Assembly: GCA_964547135.1 (NCBI GenBank)
Contig: CAZJMK010000022.1
Span: forward strand, 1 to 53,834
DNA: 53,834 nucleotides
Direction of reading: 5' to 3'
Source of the DNA: JAJXSS01 sp964547135
GTDB lineage: Bacteria > Planctomycetota > Phycisphaerae > Phycisphaerales > Phycisphaeraceae
A model generated the notes under the pieces. It did not search any database, had not been told where the DNA came from, and worked only from the letters and a program-made list of their open reading frames with translations. Made by a program: the position numbers and the translations under genes. Positions 50,602 to 53,834 of the stretch are shown piece after piece (position 1 is the stretch's first letter; each line of letters begins with the position of its first letter).

Positions 50602-50746
50602 CAGACGCAGCGGGTAGCAGGCCGCTGCGTCCTTGGGTCTTCACGCCATCGTGAAAACCCCGCCAAACAGGCGGTTTCCCGCCCGTCGATTCCAAGCCTG
50701 ATGATTTGCCAGAGGTGTCCCCACAACAACTGTGGGGCAGGCTTGG
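50563..50746 (-). ncRNA. Putative structured RNA downstream of tRNA-Gly
   Basis: Reading down the minus strand there are five successive hairpins. (1) CCAAGCCTG/CAGGCTTGG (50746-50692) enclosing CCCCACA/TGTGGGG. (2) GGCGG-GAAA-CCGCC (50683-50670), whose CCGCC can also pair with GGCGG at 50664-50660. (3) TTCACG-ATGG-CGTGAA (50655-50640). (4) GACGCAGCGG/CCGCTGCGTC (50631-50604). (5) A terminator hairpin. Hairpins 4 and 5 have related loops, CCTGCTAC and CCTACTAC. No open reading frame of interest is present. I do not recognise an RNA family. Confidence 0.6.
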
Positions 50747-50749
50747 AAA

Positions 50750-50821
50750 AGCGGGCGAAGGGATTCGAACCCTCAACATTCAGCTTGGAAGGCTGACGCT
50801 CTACCGTTGAGCTACGCCCGC
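50750..50821 (-). tRNA. tRNA-Gly (TCC)
   Basis: The minus strand folds as a standard tRNA: acceptor GCGGGCG/CGCCCGC, D arm GCTC-AACGGTA-GAGC, anticodon arm TCAGC-CTTCCAA-GCTGA with TCC, and T arm GAGGG-TTCGAAT-CCCTT. The discriminator is T and no CCA is encoded. It reads GGA and probably GGG codons. Confidence 0.95.
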
Positions 50822-51031
50822 ATCATTCCGCGATCCATCAACTTCAAGTTCGGCATATTAACCGGATGCTCCGGCCATGCCAAGGTTACCACGCTTGCAT
50901 TCGCGGTTTCCAACTTGCCATCATCATTGATCTGAACTATTGGCTGATGCTGCAATCGACTCATGACGCACACCCACCCGCATGATTGTGTTAACCTATC
51001 GATTCATCCAACGTTTTTTTGGGGGCACAAC

Positions 51032-52167
51032 ATGCCGAACTATCCGAGTAAGGTGCATCGACGATTCGAAGATGACTTGGAAGGCGAAAGCGTTCCGAAT
51101 AGCAAGCCGGACTATCCGAGCAAAGTGCATCGTGTGCTGCGTTTGATCATGGCCATGCAACAGGGCAATTCCGGCAATGCCAAGTCTCTGGCAGCCGACC
51201 TGGGCGTCGCTCGGCGCACCATCTATCGTGACCTGTCTTTGCTGAGTGAAATGAATGTGCCTTATTACCTGGATGACGAAACCGGGAACTATCGCATTCG
51301 ACATGATTTTTTTATGCAGCCGTTGCACCTCACCGCTGCCGAGGCTCTGGCCATCCTCGCCCTTGGACAGAACATCGGCAAGGGTGAACAGACCTCGCTC
51401 ACCAAGCCGGCTGCCACGCCATTGAAAAAATTCGCAATCAGTTGCCGGAGAACGTGCTGGCCGAGCTTGGCGAACTGGATCGTCATTTGGAAATCCGCCC
51501 GGCGGCCACCGGACCAGCCCGCGAAGCCGTGGATGGTGTGTTTGAGCTTGTCTGCCATGCGATTCATACCAAACGGGCATTGCGCTGTCGGTATGAATCC
51601 CTGCAGAATCATACGGATCAGCCGTTTTTCATCTTCAAGCCCTATGCCTTGAGTTTTGATCAGCGTGCCTGGTACGCCATCGGCTACCACACCGGCCGAG
51701 ATGAAGTTCGTCGGCTCAAACTCAATCGTTTCGCAGCCGTGCAGCCGACCGACCAGCCCTACGCCATCCCCGATGATTTTTCCGTGGCGGCGTTTCGTGG
51801 CAAAGCCTGGCGCATGATCCGTGGCGATAAACTATATAAAATCGAAATCGACTTCGACGCCACCGTGGCCGACACCGTCAGCGATACCCATTGGCACTTC
51901 ACCCAGAAGATTGACTACCACCCCGATGGTTCGATCACCTACCGCTGCGAGGTCGAAGGCTTGGACGAAATCGTCTGGTGGGTTCTCGCCTACGGCCCGC
52001 ACGCCAAAGTCATCAAACCCAAAACCCTGGCACGCATGGTGCTCGAAAAAGCACAAGCCACCGCACAGCTTTATAACGAAGTGTCCGCTGCCCCCCCCCT
52101 CTCCCCTTGGGAGAGGGGGACCGAGTCTTCGAGGTCGGGTGAGGGCCGAAGAATGGAAAAGCGTTGA
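51032..52167 (+). pseudogene. WYL-domain transcriptional regulator, frameshifted
   Basis: The protein would be a DeoR-type HTH regulator with a WYL ligand-binding domain. The first part has KVHRVLRLIMAMQQGNSGNAKSLAADLGVARRTIYRDLSLLSEMNVPYYLDDETGNYRI. Near 51413 the frame shifts by one base: a missing C in GCTGCCACGCC would restore HAIEKIRNQLPENVLAELG. The second frame continues with FKPYALSFDQRAWYAIGYHTGRDEVRRLKLNRF (WYL core) and WVLAYGPHAKVIKPKTLARMV. A 21-base unit encoding YPSKVHR is duplicated at the N-terminus (51040 and 51112). The C-terminal about 25 residues derive from a family I repeat. It may be a pseudogene or a sequencing error. Confidence 0.85.
52096..52148. repeat. Family I element at the end of the WYL gene
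   Basis: CCCCTCTCCCCTTGGGAGAG, then a CGAGTCTTCGAGGTCG hairpin, then GGTGAGGGCC. It is translated as the C-terminal tail PPLSPWERGTESSRSGEGR of the WYL protein. Confidence 0.8.
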
Positions 52168-52208
52168 TAGAAAAGAAGGCTCTTTGTCGAGGTGTGAGGT
52201 TATATTCC

Positions 52209-52493
52209 ATGACGACATCTCCCGGAAAACAACGAGGCCACTCAGCGAAGGTCCAACTGTGGATGGAAATTGAAGGCAAGTTGCATCCACTCAATCAGGC
52301 TGCGGATACCTGGGTGATGCCTGCTGAAAAATGGGATCATCCTCCTGTCAACGCCGTTATCATCATGGACATCGACGGCAGCCGGTTTTGCCGGAATGTC
52401 ACACTGCCCAATGGCATTTCCCCCAGCGATCGTTTTGTGGTGGTCCATGGCGGCCCCTGCAAGCCCGTGATTCATCAAGCTGAGGCTGTGTAA
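52209..52493 (+). CDS. Small hypothetical protein
   Basis: I do not recognise this 94-residue protein. It begins TTSPGKQRGHSAKVQLWMEIEG and has a beta-rich centre (HPPVNAVIIMDIDGSRFCRNVTLP) ending in FVVVHGGPCKPVIHQ. The composition is that of a real soluble protein. ATG 52209 has GAGG ten bases upstream. It follows the WYL gene by 41 bases and may belong to the same transcription unit; WYL regulators often sit next to defence genes, so a link with the CRISPR remnants downstream is possible but unproven. Confidence 0.55.
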   Translation: MTTSPGKQRGHSAKVQLWMEIEGKLHPLNQAADTWVMPAEKWDHPPVNAVIIMDIDGSRFCRNVTLPNGISPSDRFVVVHGGPCKPVIHQAEAV

Positions 52494-52541
52494 AGAACCG
52501 CGAATTGTTAAGTAGATCGGCATGGACAACTTCGCCTGAAT

Positions 52542-52680
52542 CGTGCAGCCGAGCGCTAACCCGACTGCACGTCAATCATACCTTTTCGATGCCACCACAT
52601 TGCTGAATGGCGCGCTGTTCAAAATTGATTCCGAACAAAAAAAATACAAATAAAAGTTTTCCACTGACATAGCGCTGTCA
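52542..52680. other. Spacer with two inverted repeats
   Basis: CGTGCAG (52542-52548) and CTGCACG (52565-52571) form a seven-base stem. TGACATAGCGCTGTCA (52665-52680) is an imperfect palindrome that could be an operator. Between them is an A-rich run (52636-52652) that could be an UP-element or promoter region for the genes to the right. Confidence 0.4.
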
Positions 52681-52742
52681 CAGGCGGTTGGTAGAGTTCC
52701 TGGACTCATCACACGGACGTGATGGGACGCAGGAGCCTGTGC

Positions 52743-52985
52743 ATGGAACGCTCTGGCCGGCATCATCAGCCGTGGAACCCGGAGTCCGACGGATTCCGGC
52801 GCTTCCGGGGGACGGCTCATGAACGACAGCGACGGTTCCTGCGCTGGTGTCACCTGCGAACTCTGCACGACGCCCGACAGGCGGCACGACGTGGGCAGCC
52901 GATCAGCCCGGCCAACCTCCGCCGACTGCAACTTCGCAGACTTTATTCCATCGATTTGTCCGCCGACAAAACTTTGGTAGATTGA
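52743..52985 (+). CDS. Arg-rich small protein, hypothetical
   Basis: This 80-residue frame starts MERSGRHHQPWNPESDGFRR and is rich in Arg (RQRRFLRWCHLRTLHDARQAARRGQP). An AGGAG sits seven bases before the ATG at 52743, which is the main support. The composition could also come from translation of GC-rich non-coding DNA. It ends 22 bases before the cas3 fragment and may be part of the degraded CRISPR-Cas region. I cannot assign a function. Confidence 0.4.
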   Translation: MERSGRHHQPWNPESDGFRRFRGTAHERQRRFLRWCHLRTLHDARQAARRGQPISPANLRRLQLRRLYSIDLSADKTLVD

Positions 52986-53007
52986 TAGGAATCACGGGGT
53001 CCCCTTC

Positions 53008-53193
53008 ATGAGTATTGAACCACTTGATAACGATCGATTTCAAAGCGCGTTCCCCAGCCTGACCGGCAATCAACCGTTCCCTTGGCAAGTGAAGCTTTAC
53101 AAGCGATTCTCTTCCAACGCCCAAGACAACATTCCGCGCGTTTGCAGCATTCCGACCGGGTTGGGAAAAGCCAGTTTACAACGGGATCATTGA
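53008..53193 (+). pseudogene. cas3 helicase N-terminal fragment (type I-G/I-U)
   Basis: Only 61 codons remain. They show the start of the Cas3-type helicase: FPSLTGNQPFPWQVKLYKRF, then VCSIPTGLGKAS, which is the Walker A (GLGKT/S) of Cas3 in GSU0051-type systems. After Lys-Ala-Ser the frame becomes unrelated and stops. The remaining roughly 700 residues of a full Cas3 are missing; a deletion has joined this fragment to the region directly before csb1. Nothing functional is expected from it. Confidence 0.75.
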
Positions 53194-53224
53194 TTGAATT
53201 AGCCACCACACAAGGAGTAAAACC

Positions 53225-53809
53225 ATGGCCGAACAATTGACTTTTGACTGTTTGAATGCCGCTGTTCAGGGTAGGGCCGCAGCATTTCGATGCAAAACGA
53301 AACTGCAACCGGCGGGTGGCGAGGGAACCAAGGTGTTTCCGCCAACGCATTCCGGCGGAGTTTATGCGACAGAATCGCGACGCCTTACCAATCGTGATAA
53401 TCCAGTCGATTGTGTGCTACTGGATTCGGTACAGAGTCAGGCGAATCGCATTGAAGAAGCTTTGCAGCAAGCGGTGGATGGGGGGTTGATCCAACTGCCG
53501 ACGATTGTGGTGGATTTCGGGAATAGTGTGCCGGATATTCAGCGGGTGACAAGTTTGCAGGCACCTCATCGCGCAGCCGATGCCATACTTCGTGATAGTC
53601 GTTTGGGGGGAAAGCCATTTCGCCAATCAGAGATTGGGCAGAGTATTACCGAAAGCAGCCTCGCCAACGCGACAGCTCTATACAAGTACTGTCCTCATGC
53701 ACTGGTGTTGGGGATTTGGGACTCGACAGGCCCCAAAGGCGGATTGGGAGCCAAGTTCGCACGAGCATTGGTGTCGGAGATTGGGTCCTTCCGGGTTTTC
53801 CATGGGTGA
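53225..53809 (+). CDS. csb1: Type I-G (I-U) CRISPR protein Csb1 (Cas7 group), shortened
   Basis: Csb1 (GSU0053 family) is the Cas7-type backbone protein of the Cascade complex in type I-G systems. The 194 residues show the family hallmarks: KLQPAGGEGTKVFPPTH, VDCVLLDSVQSQANRIEEAL, QAPHRAADAILRDS, and CPHALVLGIWDSTGPKGGLGAKFARALVSEI. After ALVSEI the sequence leaves the family pattern (GSFRVFHG) and stops, whereas typical members continue for well over 100 residues. It is therefore truncated by frameshift or deletion. AAGGAG lies eight bases before ATG 53225. The rest of the locus would lie beyond the window. Confidence 0.85.
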   Translation: MAEQLTFDCLNAAVQGRAAAFRCKTKLQPAGGEGTKVFPPTHSGGVYATESRRLTNRDNPVDCVLLDSVQSQANRIEEALQQAVDGGLIQLPTIVVDFGNSVPDIQRVTSLQAPHRAADAILRDSRLGGKPFRQSEIGQSITESSLANATALYKYCPHALVLGIWDSTGPKGGLGAKFARALVSEIGSFRVFHG

Positions 53810-53834
53810 TTCATCGTGTATAAGGGCTGCATTC

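Noticed and set aside
50563..50746. tmRNA (ssrA) next to smpB
   Set aside because: There is no recognisable tag reading frame and no tRNA-Ala-like acceptor pair enclosing the region; the tRNA-like part is tRNA-Gly.
50732..50935. Open frame with RRDSNPQHSAWKADALPLSYARI
   Set aside because: This is the well-known spurious translation antisense to tRNA-Gly and is not a gene.
1..53834. CRISPR array
   Set aside because: Although cas fragments lie at the right end, I found no array of 28-37-base direct repeats with regular spacers; the tandem repeats at 36385 and 44797 have no spacers.

Overview
The window looks like a chromosomal segment of a Gram-negative-type planctomycete, most likely of the Phycisphaerae kind. 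This is an inference. It rests on two pseudopilins with the planctomycete-style GFTLIELLVVISIIALL start, two PEP-CTERM proteins, several carbohydrate-active enzymes, LPS-type glycosyltransferases, a dimeric-type glycyl-tRNA synthetase and very repeat-rich spacers. No rRNA, complete prophage or intact transposase is visible. One complete tRNA (Gly, TCC) is present.

Layout. 0.3-5 kb: rpmF-plsX-fabH-(four-helix-bundle gene)-fabD-fabG, a fatty acid/phospholipid operon interrupted by a small element with perfect inverted repeats. 5.3-11.4 kb: a GH67-like protein of unknown function, a minimal zincin, and an ABC-2 permease/SCO/DUF420/membrane-TPR run that resembles cytochrome oxidase maturation. 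11.9-20.9 kb: alpha-L-rhamnosidase (minus strand), then GT9 and GT4 glycosyltransferases, a ParA-type ATPase, and a VanZ-VanZ-MurJ fusion (cell envelope). 21.3-30.9 kb: rpsB-tsf, a TIM-barrel isomerase, a Fur-family regulator, thiL with a TsaE-YacG fusion, a membrane protein, an epimerase and glyS. 31.7-42.8 kb: two mirror-image carbohydrate modules, each with a regulator, a pseudopilin, a PEP-CTERM protein and a polysaccharide-acting protein; gpsA lies between them. 43.2-50.2 kb: S41 protease, tsaD, nuoI, a ThuA protein, an MFS transporter and smpB. 50.5-50.8 kb: tRNA-Gly followed by a structured RNA region with a strong terminator and a copy of the 3' half of the same tRNA. 51.0-53.8 kb: a frameshifted WYL regulator, small hypothetical genes, and the decayed start of a type I-G (formerly I-U) CRISPR-Cas locus (cas3 stub and shortened csb1).

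The most striking property is the spacers. Nearly every intergenic stretch is a mosaic of about fourteen short repeat families, called A to N in the entries. A = paired CCCAGCC / CACCGCCGAGGGCGG palindromes. B = GACGCCGAGGGCTT...GGCACGGCGTC palindrome. C = ATTTCGGATTTCGAATTT. D = ACCGATTAACC arrays. E = ATGGATAATGG arrays. F = CACAGAGGACACAGAG arrays. G = AGCTTGGAGCTAGG arrays. H = GTGGTCAAGTGGTCGAG arrays. I = GGGAGAGGG/GGGTGAGGG. J = CTGAACTTCATG hairpin. K = GTTAGCGCCGCGATTGATCGCG and related. L = AGTCCTCG...CCTTGGCTTGGG. M = GCGGCTCG/CGGTCGCGGCTCG. N = CACTGGCAGCTTGCCTGCCAGTG. Several families (C, D, E, F, G, I, K) recur as a left array and its inverted right array around a short core. Some are nested in one another, and at least two have entered protein-coding sequence (tsaD, and the 3' end of the WYL gene). 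Coordinates could be off by a base at homopolymers.
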